NCBI RefSeq assembly: GCF_964355755.1
Contig: NC_092673.1
Coordinates: forward strand, 9,617,001 to 9,681,000
Length of the DNA: 64,000 nt
Reading direction: 5' to 3'
From: Antedon mediterranea
Taxonomy: Eukaryota > Echinodermata > Crinoidea > Comatulida > Antedonidae
This document shows positions 43,688 through 54,009 of this stretch, one piece after another. Under the pieces are notes generated by a model that did not search any database, was not told where the DNA came from, and saw only the letters and a list, made by a program, of their open reading frames with translations. The position numbers and the translations under genes are program-made. The first letter of the stretch is position 1; the number at the start of each line of letters is the position of its first letter.

Positions 43688-45728
43688 TATCCTGATGAAG
43701 CGGATTTTCATTACGGTGATTCGAAACACGTTCGTGAAATTTCTAAAAGTGACGTGTCTTTGAAGTAATTAATATACTATTTCATGTGAATAAAAATCAT
43801 ATGTCTGGAAAGATCTAGTTGAGACGTTTATTTATATGTTTTTAATCTATGTTTATTAAATATTTTAATAGAAAACGTGAGTTAAAAATGAGGTATTAAA
43901 AGCTGGCGAGCCGAAATCCGCGCGCTAAAAATAACTTTGGAAAACACCTTCCCATTTTCAAAACATGATCACGCGGCGGCCATAATACTCCTTGAAATAA
44001 TCCTCAAATAAATATATTTTTTTCAAAATCTGGCTAATTTAGTATTAAATTGAAGCTAACTTATATTTCTGTTTGATACAGTAAACCACATTGTTTTATT
44101 TGACTTTGCAAGGCCGTAGTGCAAATTAGAGGCCAACAAGAAAAAATGTCTGTATTTCAGTTAAATGATAATTGTTTTGACTAATTTTTTGTGAAAGTTA
44201 ATAACTATTATGATACTTCAAAATGACCCACTTTTTTTCTAAATCTTTTTTTAAAAATTTTTTTGGAATTAGTCAAAGGGACAATACATCTTTAAATTTG
44301 CTATGCAGCGGCCGTAACCCATTCTATGTAGGTGGCCGAAACGCGCTTTGGTCAGGGTTGCTGTTGTATGTATACGCTGTTTCTTGGCCCAAATTTGATT
44401 TTGTATTTCAATTTAAAGTGCACCTTATGGTTAGAATAATCGAAAAGGAAATAAAATTAAACATGTTAACATTATACTATTGAGGCTGGGCTCGCACTGG
44501 CCGATCGCCAAGTCGCCATGGGCGAAAACGTTTCCAGATTGGCAAAAAATAAAACGGCTACTTTAGCCATTTTGGCGATGACTCTTTGTTATTTCAAAAA
44601 GATGGAGATAGCAGAGGTAGACTGCACAGAGAGACAGACGTTGAACGACTACGTAGCCGACGGTCGGCTAATTACCGAGATTGTCTATTTTTCGATAGGG
44701 TGTACTTTTCAGATTAAAAAGAAACATTATAGTATCTTCGATGAATTTAATCTTATCGAAATCAAAAATGTATTCGTTATGCATTTTAGAGTCTTTCAAT
44801 TTAATGTAGTTTCCTATTTTACCCGTAATAAACTTCCCTCGTGCGTCAGTGTAAACAAAACAACGTGCGGGAAATGGTAGAGTCTAACAGGGATTTAGCT
44901 AAACACACATGTGCATCTGAGCGGGGCCGGCCGCCGGCTTCTGTGCAATTGTTGTGTAAATAAATAATATTCGGGATAAATTTTTCGCCCTGCCAGAAAC
45001 GCTTCGGCGCAGCCTTGAGGGATGGAACGAGTGTTCGTTTGCTAGGAATTTTCCTCAATATTTTTAGCATAGCCTACGATATACCGTTGTTGTACATAAT
45101 TTTGTAGGCCTAGGCCGGTGGTTCTGCACTTTCGCACCTCTTGAGCATACCCAATTTGTGACCGTGAAGTCTAGGACACGATTTTCGCCTGGTACGCGAT
45201 GGAAGCCGTCACACACAAACATGACCAGCCAAGCGTAAAAAACAAAAGTAACATAGCGTTCAGGGGATTTTAAAAAAATTTAAAATGTTTCTTATTAAAT
45301 TGATAACTGTATGAATGCTGTATGATTAAAAACAATTTGAACAATTGTTTTGATCATGTAAAAAAAATACAAAAAGAATATTATTTTTTTAATCATACAG
45401 TGATTTAGGCATGGTTCTTTATCTCAATGCCTTACAAAAATGTTCAGGGAACAGTGTATAGACCTGTTGACATAGATAAATTGATTAAAATGTTTTTACC
45501 ATTATATTTCAACAATTTTAAATTTTGGCTAAAAACCGATTCATTTGGCTAAATAATAAAATTTGACTTTAGCCATTTTGGCTATAGATAAACTGATTTG
45601 ACTAAAAAAAATATTTTGACTTTCGCCAAATGGCTAAACAAAATGAAATGTTAGTGCTACCCCAGTGAGGTAATTACTTAAATTTAAAATTCGTCTGCTT
45701 TCTTCCCGATATTTCTTAGGCAGAATTT
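43688..45728 (+). repeat. dispersed repeat, copy 1, carrying an insertion
   Basis: 43688-44485 plus 45666-45728 is homologous, in inverted orientation, to 56185-57355. Shared blocks: ATGAAGCGGATTTTC, CACGTTCGTGAAATTT, GGCGAGCCGAAATCCGCGCG, GGAAAACACCT.CCCATTTTC, CATTCTATGTAGG.GGCCGAAA, CGCGCTTTGG, GAGGTAATTACTT and CCCGATATTTCTTAGGCAGA. Copy 1 is interrupted at 44486-45665. No TIR or coding region was recognised. Position 43693 has CTGATGA followed 24 nt later by GAAAC, faintly like a hammerhead core. Confidence 0.75.
44486..45665. mobile_element. 1180-bp insertion with CTGGG ends and 5-bp duplication
   Basis: TGAGG occurs at both edges (44481-44485 and 45666-45670), while the uninterrupted copy near 56250 has it once. 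The ends are imperfect inverted repeats: CTGGGCTCGCACT and, reversed, CTGGGGTAGCACT (11 of 13). The word TTTAGCCATTTTGGC occurs near both ends (about 44566 and 45565). An open frame of 120 codons (44518-44880) shows no known domain. The superfamily is unclear: hAT elements make 8-bp duplications, so a degraded 8-bp site is possible. Confidence 0.65.
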
Positions 45729-46462
45729 AGCGTTATAGGGCCTAATAAACTTAACTAAACTTTAAAAATGCGCGTATATGAACACATGAGATGGAAAGAT
45801 TAGACCCACGAGAATAAAAAATGTATTTTTGTGTAATGTAATTTGTTTAATTTTGCTGACTTATTACTCGGACTGTGTCATACCTAACACACACACGTCA
45901 CACTAGAATAGACATGGGTTTTAGAGGACTAATAATTAGGCCTAATAGTATTAATAGAAACTATAATTTTAACACTTAATTCTTTAGTAATAAATTCTAT
46001 TAAAAAACTCCAAAAACTAAAGGCTGATTATTTTGACAATCCACACAAAACGCCGCTATTCTTTTATGAAATCGCACGCCGCAACCACAGCGGAGATAGG
46101 CCTAGAATCGTATCGCAGTTGTGTAATCACCTTCTTGTTGCTATACGCTTGGGTGCACACGGAGTAAGACAATTTAACTGATGAATTATTCATGTTTATT
46201 TTGTGACGTTTCATGAGGGGTCCCCAACTTATGTACGAAAAAAAAAATCGCTGGCAGCCAAGCATCATAACCACCAAACCACAGCTCCACTTTTGGTACT
46301 GTTGATGATAATAGGGAGTTTACGAAACATGAAGGGAAACCATAGGACGGTGCTCATGAATAATTTATGCATGCGCTTTAACAAAGTGGGCGGAGCTTAG
46401 CACGAACGATAAAGTTGCCATTTTCCCGTTTACGGAGAACGACTAGAAATAATGTATATATA
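45729..46462. other. non-coding
   Basis: No supported gene or repeat relationship in this stretch. Confidence 0.4.
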
Positions 46463-47318
46463 ACCTTAGGCGTCATCTACAAATTATTTCAGACCACAAA
46501 TCAGCGTCCAGACGCGTTTTCTATTGTTTACCCAAAAACGCGTCTCAAAACCCGTCTGATTTGGCTGCGTCTAGACGCCAATATGCATGTTCGACTATGG
46601 CCCCGCCCCTATATACGGCTGACTGCACATTGTTATACTGTGTACTGGTGTTAAACGCGCTACATGAACAAGTGAATGATATTAAATTATTATTTACAAC
46701 CGGCAGTAAGACAAACAAATCAGTACAGGTATACCCTTTTACCGCCGACAGAGTATACTGTAAAGCGCAAATTTTCGTTTCTATTTATTCGCGACCTTTT
46801 ATTTTTGCGATTTTATTTTTCTTGTGCTAAAGAGTGAATTTACCACATGCAAAAACGTTAAAGTTAACTTTTGGAACATGGAATCATTATTGACTATTGA
46901 CCTACTGTACAGAAAGAAAATACTGCAACTTTACCTACGAAGTAGCTTCGTAGGCTACGTTGTTGGCTTCGTAGGTTCCATTGTTTGGCTTCGTAACCTC
47001 AATAAACAACTTTCAATGAGCTACGTTCTGAACTTCGTAGGGAGTTCGTAACCTAAATAAACAACCCTACGATGTTCTTAGTGAAGTAAGAAAGTGTGAA
47101 ATTAATGTGTTAAATTTAACTGGCGGAGGACCAAGTTGTAAATATATAATATTTTTTAATCGTAATCGTTTCCTTCGTGCGTGTTTACCTACTCAACGGC
47201 GAATATAAATATAAATTTCCCACGATGTAAACGTAGAGACACGCGATCCAACACAGGTGAACCTCAACGAACAGGCCAACTAATAAACATATAGCGAACG
47301 TCCAGTCCATCCAGAACG

Positions 47319-47498
47319 ATGCCGAGAAAAAAAGATCGTAAACAATTCATTCTAAATATAGTATCAGAACGTTTTCAGTCGGTCGCTCAAAAAGACTGCC
47401 GACAGAAGACCGTAATAAATACAGACCTAGTTTTTTTTGTCACATGGCATGAAACGCGATATTCTGGCGGCTGCCGTCTGACGACGATAAAACAGTAA
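47319..47498 (+). CDS. small conserved reading frame in TTA element (59 aa)
   Basis: Counterpart of the frame at 7519-7710: it begins MPRKKDRKQF and ends TTIKQ, 59 codons. It differs by a 12-bp in-frame deletion between CGCTCAA direct repeats and by a compensated T-run change. No domain was recognised. It may be a fragment of a DNA-binding protein or fortuitous. Shorter than most annotation cut-offs, so it is easily missed. Confidence 0.35.
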   Translation: MPRKKDRKQFILNIVSERFQSVAQKDCRQKTVINTDLVFFVTWHETRYSGGCRLTTIKQ

Positions 47499-47955
47499 AG
47501 ATCGTGTACCTGGATTTTGTGTCACATGACATGAAACCTAATACTCTCTCTCTCTAGCTCTAAACTGCTCACATGTTTTTCCCCTCCAAATTCTGGTCGA
47601 GCCTTTTTCTTTACACATGTGGTAATCATTTTAAAAGGCCTAGGCCCTAGGCCTATGTTAATCTTAATATGGAATATATATTTATTTTTCATATCCTAGC
47701 CTAGGCCTAGGTGTCGTTTTTATAATTCGCTAACCCAAGGTAGGAGCGTTAAATAATTTATAGGCCTAGTGTAGGCCGCTGAAACTAGGCTAGCCTAGAC
47801 TTTCTTTCTCTCTGCATGAGCTGAAGTCCACAGGCCCGATGAGACGAATTTCCGTCCAAATTAGGATAACCTAGGCCTAGTCTCAGATTGGTTGGTTCTG
47901 TGAAATGATACCAATGTTGTTTCACCATAAAATTAAAAAAAGCAATACAGACGGG
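47499..47955. other. interior of TTA element, no coding
   Basis: Dense TAGGCCTAGGC-type runs (47636-47880) and a CTCTCTCTCTAG stretch. No gene seen. Confidence 0.5.
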
Positions 47956-48197
47956 TTTTAATCACTCAGACGCGTTTTCTATTGTTTTACCTACTAAACA
48001 ACGAAGACGGGTTTTAATCACACAGACGCGTCTTCGCCGCGATTGGGTAGCTCATGAATATTCATAATAGATCGTTAATGAGGTTCAGCATTGGACAGAC
48101 GCGTCTGATGGGTTGCAAGTTTTCAGACGCGTCTCTGTGGTCTGAAATAATTTGTAGATGACGCCTTAAATAAACAGTTCAAATTACACTTAAACGT

Positions 48198-48276
48198 GAC
48201 TTTTCTAGATCTAGAAAACTCAGATATCAATATCTGACTTTTCTAGTTCCAAAATGGAACTAGAAAACTCAGATCA
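48198..48276 (+). repeat. cluster of three palindromes (left tip)
   Basis: TTTTCTAGATCTAGAAAA, CAGATATCAATATCTG and TTTTCTAG-TTCC..GGAA-CTAGAAAA follow each other within 78 bp and could fold into three adjacent hairpins. A reversed counterpart lies at 53903-54001. Confidence 0.8.
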
Positions 48277-49499
48277 TCATTTGATTAGTTGGTAGGTCAT
48301 TTGGATCGTTCCATTATTAATCAGCGGGTAGGTCATTTGAAATACTAGAGTATTATTAAAACTGATTACTGTGTACGTTTTCTTACTAATATTGTAACAT
48401 GTAGAAGCGGCCTACGGCTTAAATCATAAAGAAAATACAGTGCATGTTACCGTTCAAATATAGGCTTAAAAATGAGGAATGTACGAGTTGGTTGAGGTAC
48501 GAGTTAGCCAAGTTGGGAATATGTACGAGTTATTTTGGGTACGAGTTGACCACTTCTAGTCAGGTACTGTAAGACCAGGCCTACTCTTTGCGATACATCA
48601 TGATAGCGCCCACACATTGAGCCTTGAATTGAGTTGGCTAGGCCTAAATGCTAAGTCTACATTTTAAGAGCCATTGTCTGTAAAAATCAAAGATTTGGTG
48701 GCAGATGTAAAAAAATGGATTTCTCTCAAATTTTTACCATGAATAGACATTTCAATAAAAAGCATATCTACAACATTCATTTTAATTTTTAGCCTCCGTT
48801 GCCATGACAACGGTCAATTATCCAAATTTTGATGTTTTTGCCATTTTTCACAGATTTTCTATAGTGAAAAAGTACAAACTTGTATACTTATTTTAACCAA
48901 AAATACTTACAGTATACAGTTTTTGTTTATAGCAGTGTAAACAACATGTATTAAGTTCCATTTAATGTAGAAAAAAAATAAATTACAAAATGGAGTTTGG
49001 TTGATACCATTATTTTAAAAAGGGGTGTTTTAAAAAAATATTTTTTTTATAAAAGTATACCTCATAAATGTACCTATAACTTCCAAAGTGGTGTTTTTAA
49101 ATCAATGAGGTTTTTTAATTTGATAGTAAATAGGTGTGTAAACAATAATCACGAAAAAAACACTGGGGTAAATTTTGTACATAGGTTTTGTGTTGCCAGG
49201 AAAATACGAAAAATACAAAAAATATAACAAAATATCAACAAACAAAACACATGAAACACAATTTAAATATGGCTAATCCAATAATAAAATGTATATGTGG
49301 ATTATCATAATGCTACTAGAGTCATACAAATAGTTTAGATAAAATATGAGAATGTGTTGCCAGGTTTATTTCAATTAATTGCCAGAAAAATTGAAATATT
49401 TAGTTGATGGCAAATAATGTTAAACTTGGAAATAATTGCGTCAATGGTTTTTATAAATTTTTAAATCTATTTTGTGTAAAGAGATACAGAAAGACCTCC

Positions 49500-51230
49500 A
49501 AAAAAATCTGACCTTGTAAATAGGTCATTTGAGGTCAAAAGGGGTCAGAATTGCAAAACAGGACAGGTCCCCACTTTACTACAACTATTAATGTTTGATC
49601 AAAATTTACAGGATAGTTCATAACAATTCTCAACAATTTTCATATTTTACCTATAGTGTTACCTTAGCAACCATTTCTATGTGTAACTAAGGAAAGTAAT
49701 TTTTTTTAAACGTAAAAAATGGCGTTTTTATAAATACAAAGAATTGATTGCATTTGTAATTTTTCTCAATTTTACTTCTACTGCATTCCATTAATGACAA
49801 ACTTGACCTTGTAAATTCATTCATTCATTATTTATTCATTTTTTACCATAGTAACTGTTTCTATGTGAAAATTTCAAAAAAATAAGGGGTTTTTCATAAA
49901 TACAAAACATTTTTTCTACATAGTTTTACATTTCTACTTTTTGCCAAATTTACTTTAAATACTGAATCCTAATAATCTCAGAAAGAAAGTCTTGACGAAT
50001 CTGAATAAAGGTAAAAAAATGACCTTTAGTGTTATCTTAAACCTGTGTACGTAACTAATGATATTTAAAAAAAAAAATTAAATATGGAGTTTTCATGAAA
50101 AAAAAAAAAATTTACATATTGAGGTCAAATGACATCAACATTTTACCTATAGTGTATTGTAGCAACTGTTTCTATACGTAACTAAGTACAATATTTTTAA
50201 TATGGGGTTTCATGACTACAAACAATTGATTACATAGCTTTACTATCTTTTCCCAAATTCACTTATCTACTGAATCCCAGAAAATGTCTGACCTTGTGAA
50301 AGGGTCATTTGTTGGGTCAAGTTATGTCAAAATGTATTATTTATGTTATCTTAGAACCTGTTTCTATGCATAACTAAGGATAATTGTTTTTTTTAAATAC
50401 AGTTTAACCTCCCGTAAGTGGCCACCCTCGGGACCTGGAAAAGTGGCCGCTTATAATTGTAGGCCTATTATTATTTATAATCAGGTGGTTTAGTATTTTT
50501 TAGCATTTTCAGACAAATTTTAAAAACTTTTATCATATGAAAAAGGGTCGGTCAAAATCTGTGTAGTTTTCTCATCTCTTCACAGTAATGTTTTTAAAAC
50601 CTCTTCAAAATAAAGCTAATATATAAAGAAATACAATAAACATGCACCTCTAATTCATAGGTCCATGCAATAAGTATCACATTTTTTGATTGGCCGCTTA
50701 CAAAAAATCTCATTTTTTGTATAAAAAGGTGCCCCAGCTGCTTACGGTAAGCACCAAATGCACTAATTAGATAGGAAGAACAAACAGGCTTTTCAAAGTG
50801 CGTCCGTTATAAGGGAGGTGGCCGCTGTAAATAAAATATGGGGTTTTCATGAATAAAATAATCACAGAAGAAAGTGCTTACGAATATGACCTTGTGAAAC
50901 GGTAATTTGAAAATGCAAATAAGGCATGCCTGCTAATAATCTACAAATTTAAATTTGTATGAGATAAATATGCAAAATCTAAAGAATATCTCAATTTTAG
51001 TTACCATAGTAACTGTTGATATGTATAACTAAGGGAAATTAAATAAATATCAGATAATTATTAATTAATAATTAATACTGAATCCAACCATCACAGTAAA
51101 AAAATATAGAACTTAAAACCAATATTTAATAATAAAGTGTGATATTTTACATGCTGACCTTAAATGAAATGAAATTTCAAATCAGGGCTTCAATACTTGT
51201 TATGTAGCATTAACATACCATGAGTATATC
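49500..51230 (+). repeat. diverged tandem repeats (~200-300 bp units)
   Basis: These sit in the loop of the foldback. Recurrent phrases: TTTCTATGTGTAACTAAGGA (49675, 50165 and 50362 variants), AAATATGGGGTTTTCATGAATA (50070, 50200, 50832), TACTGAATCC (49962, 50270, 51068), CTTGTGAAA.GGTCATTTG (49509, 50293, 50888) and GTTATCTTA..ACCTGT. At least five decayed units are present, one split by the MITE at 50402. Confidence 0.65.
50402..50829 (+). mobile_element. pogo-like MITE, 428 bp
   Basis: It begins CAGTTTAACCTCCCGTAAGT and ends GGGAGGTGGCCGCTG, flanked by TA on both sides. Inverted inner motifs are GTGGCCGCTTATAA / TTATAAGGGAGGTGGCC. CAG ends plus TA duplication fit the pogo/Tigger group. 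A fragment lies at 37115-37200. Non-coding. Confidence 0.7.
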
Positions 51231-52569
51231 ATTGACTTTTGATTGGTTCTATTTTGGGGAGGGGAAAGTGGTGGATCCAGGACTTTTAAATAGTTAGGGG
51301 GTTGAAGGCGAGGGTCTAAAAACTTAACTTTATGTCCTATCTTTTGCATTGCAATTTTTAAGTTGGGGTGGGTGGGGGCTTGGAGAAAGGGGGAGGGGGT
51401 GGGATGGAGGAGTTTGAATCCGTCTATTCATTAAGGCGATACCAGCGGCAGTGTGGGTGGTGCTTGAATGCATGCATTTAACACTCTATAGTGGATGATC
51501 GACCAAAGTGTTGCAGTTTATCTTTTTGTGGTTATAGTCGGGGTGGGGGAGAGGCGGAGGGAGGGTGGTAGTCGAAAGTGGTGGTGGATGGGCATGTGGG
51601 ATCTGCTTAGGTTAGTAAATAAAAGAAGTAAACAAATGAAAGAGGAGCTTCAAAATAAGAGAGGAGTAATCTGTTGCAAAGATTAAAATTCACAACGATC
51701 TGATAATTTATTCAAATTTCCAGAGGATATAACCTATAAAATGACATTAAAACTGGGAATTACAGAATCTATAATTAAAACTTTATTTTTTTTCTCACAA
51801 CACAACTAGAACTATATAAAACATTAAGAATTTTTCTGACCAATGAGTTTCAAATCAAATAATCAAAGAAAATAAAATGTTTTTACTAATATACCATGTT
51901 TTTTTTTTATAAAAATGCCTATGTTTCTCGCAACACTGCTTGTAGATTTTAAATTTACCCCAGTATTTTATTTTAGAAATCAATTATTAAACATTAGAAC
52001 TACCTATTTGTAATAAATCAGCTAAAAAAATACACCACTTTGGGCGTTATGGTGAAGTAAAGTTTAGTTGCATTGAACAATTTAAAAAAAGTGAAAAACA
52101 CCCCTTTTTAAATAAATGGTATCTCCCAAAGTATGAAATAAAAAAAAATTAAAAAATTTGAAACAGGTAAACAATGTTTGTTAATTATGCATACACTAAT
52201 TATTTTTTATAATTAAATGAAGAAAACAAAAATATCGTTCATCAAAATAGTACCAATATCCATTTTAAAAAACCTTAAAAAAGGACAAAATTTGTCAAAA
52301 ACACAAATTTGGCCGTTGCCATGGAAATATACATGTGAAAAAAACAAAACTTCATATTTGATTTCTCTCAACACATATATAGCCATGTGCAAAATTTGAA
52401 AGAAATCCATTTTTTTGAGTCTGCCACTCTTTTTGATATTTCTTTGATTCTTACAGACAATGGCTCTTAAAAGGTGTATACTGTATTTCTTCGTCAGCAG
52501 TCGTAGGCTGCTACTACAAGTTACAATAATTATTATTATTAGTAAGAAAACATATAATACTGTGTAGTA

Positions 52570-53850
52570 CAGTCAACTCTCCCAATACCGGACACCCTTG
52601 GGCGGGCATATATTTTCCCGTTTTTTGAAAGTCCGGTTTCCTTAAGACATATTCAGTTGTCACTGAAAAAGCTTTGAATCACCGGACCGAATGCTGCCCG
52701 GTACGTTCTAGCGTAGGGAAGGCCTAGGCTATGATTGTGTCAAGCTAGTTTTAATTAAATAAATACTGATAGGCCTAGGCCTACTTTATTAATATTAAGC
52801 GAATTCAATTTACCTTTTTTAAAAGTTACATTATTTACTGTACCAATAAAATATGTTACAGTAGTAAATTATTGTTTCTCAACGTGTTTTTAACGGCAAA
52901 AAGGCCTACGTACGTACGGTGAACATAATTTCGGTCTGTTTATTGTTTTTCGCGAGCTAGCAAGCAGCAGCAGCATGGGTGATAAAAATAGCAAAGCGGG
53001 GCTTTGATTGATGCGCATGTGCAGAGGTGTCATAATCAAATAAAAACGCCCACACCTAGACCACATGTTTTTTAAGCTCCTTTATTTTGACGTAATTTGA
53101 TAACAATGATCAAAATTGATTAGGTAAACGAGCCAAGCAATAATGACACAATAATTAATTGGTAACATTTCAAAGTTTATTAACACTAGTTAAGTCAAGT
53201 TCATTCCGTTTACGTTTTGCCATAATGATTTCCAAATTTATAATGATGCACATTTTTAGTGAAACATTCCTTTTTAAAGTCCTATTGCAATTGTGAATTT
53301 AACAATAATTTAAACAAAACAAAGACACAAAGTGGAATGTAAATTGAACTTTATTAAAAAACAATTCATATGCTAAAAACAATAGACATTAAGACATAGC
53401 GCTTCGATGTGAAAAAGCCCACCGCAGTTCGATACGCAACAAAGCAATTGCCGCCTCGTGGGTTAACAATGAACTGACCTGTCAATCACAGTGTAGCGCT
53501 CCATGACAACATTATTTGATCGTACCGCGAAACGTCGCGCACTTCATGCATGGTCAGGGTATGGTTAAAAGCTTTTGTACATTGTGAATGTATTGAATCC
53601 GAGTCAGATACGACGATGTTACGTTGTTTTCGTAGATATTTGGAGTTTTTTAACTGTCATCAGTCCGGTTTTCAGATGCTAATTTTCGTGTTTTGTACTT
53701 CATAATTTGTCCGGATTCCGGAATTGGGTATTCCGGTTTTCATAATAAATTACAGTACATTTAGAATAGGGACAAATTTGGCCCTCCAAAAAAGTCCGGT
53801 TTTTCGTGAATTCCGGTTTTGGAAGAGTCCGGTATTGGGAGAGTTGACTG
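52570..53850 (-). mobile_element. pogo/Tigger-like TIR element, copy 2 (1281 bp)
   Basis: Same element as 15309-16628 in reverse orientation, with CAGTCAACTCTCCCAATACC ends and TA at 52568-52569 and 53851-53852. Interior matches run throughout (for example the ACGTACGTA..CGGTGAACATAATTTCGG region and the GCAATTGCCGCCTCGTGGG region). Small indels account for the 39-bp shorter length. No transposase frame. It interrupts the right arm of the foldback. Confidence 0.85.
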
Positions 53851-54009
53851 TATTTCAAATATGCTACCCTCTAATAATAATGGAACGATCCATTTGATGA
53901 TCTGGGTTTTCTAGGAACTAGAAAACTCATAGATATTGATATCTGAGTTTTCTAGATCTAAAAAAGTCAGATATCTGAATTTTCTAGATCTAGAAAAGTC
54001 AGATATAGC

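Larger units (their letters stand above)
46469..48165 (+). mobile_element. complete TTA-flanked TIR element, 1.70 kb (PIF/Harbinger-like)
   Basis: It starts GGCGTCATCTACAAATTATT and ends with the reverse complement (30-bp TIRs with only a swap near the inner end), flanked by TTA at 46466-46468 and 48166-48168. A 3-bp TWA duplication is the mark of PIF/Harbinger. Both subterminal regions carry clustered AGACGCGTC words (left 46510-46580, right 47960-48135), plausible transposase-binding sites. It contains a GC/TATA-like block at 46601-46616, the CCTACGAAG..CTTCGTAGG hairpin near 46934-46953 and a 59-codon frame. No DDE transposase is present. Confidence 0.85.
48198..54001. mobile_element. 5.8-kb foldback structure
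   Basis: The left side (48198-about 49210) and right side (about 51920-52569 and 53853-54001) are inverted copies. Matching landmarks: TTTTCTAGATCTAGAAAA at both tips; GGATCGTTCCATTATTA (48303 / 53880); TACGTTTTCTTACTAAT (48375 / 52540); GTAGAAGCGGCCTACGG / CGTAGGCTGCTACTAC; TTAAGAGCCATTGTCTGTAA (48664) with its complement at 52451-52470; AAAAAGGGGTGTTTT (49017 / 52093); CAAAGTGGTGT (49085 / 52032); ACTGGGGTAAATTT (49162 / 51955). The right arm is split by the pogo-like element at 52570-53850. TTAA at 48664 and 52467 could bound a nested TTAA element, but symmetry continues outside it, so one large foldback is simpler. Confidence 0.7.

Noticed and set aside
44518-44880. 120-codon frame in the CTGGG insertion
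   Set aside because: No recognisable domain and no second copy to test frame conservation. Kept only as a note on the element.
48668-52466. Independent TTAA (piggyBac-like) element inside the foldback
   Set aside because: TTAA borders are present, but inverted symmetry continues outside them, so a separate insertion cannot be shown from this window.
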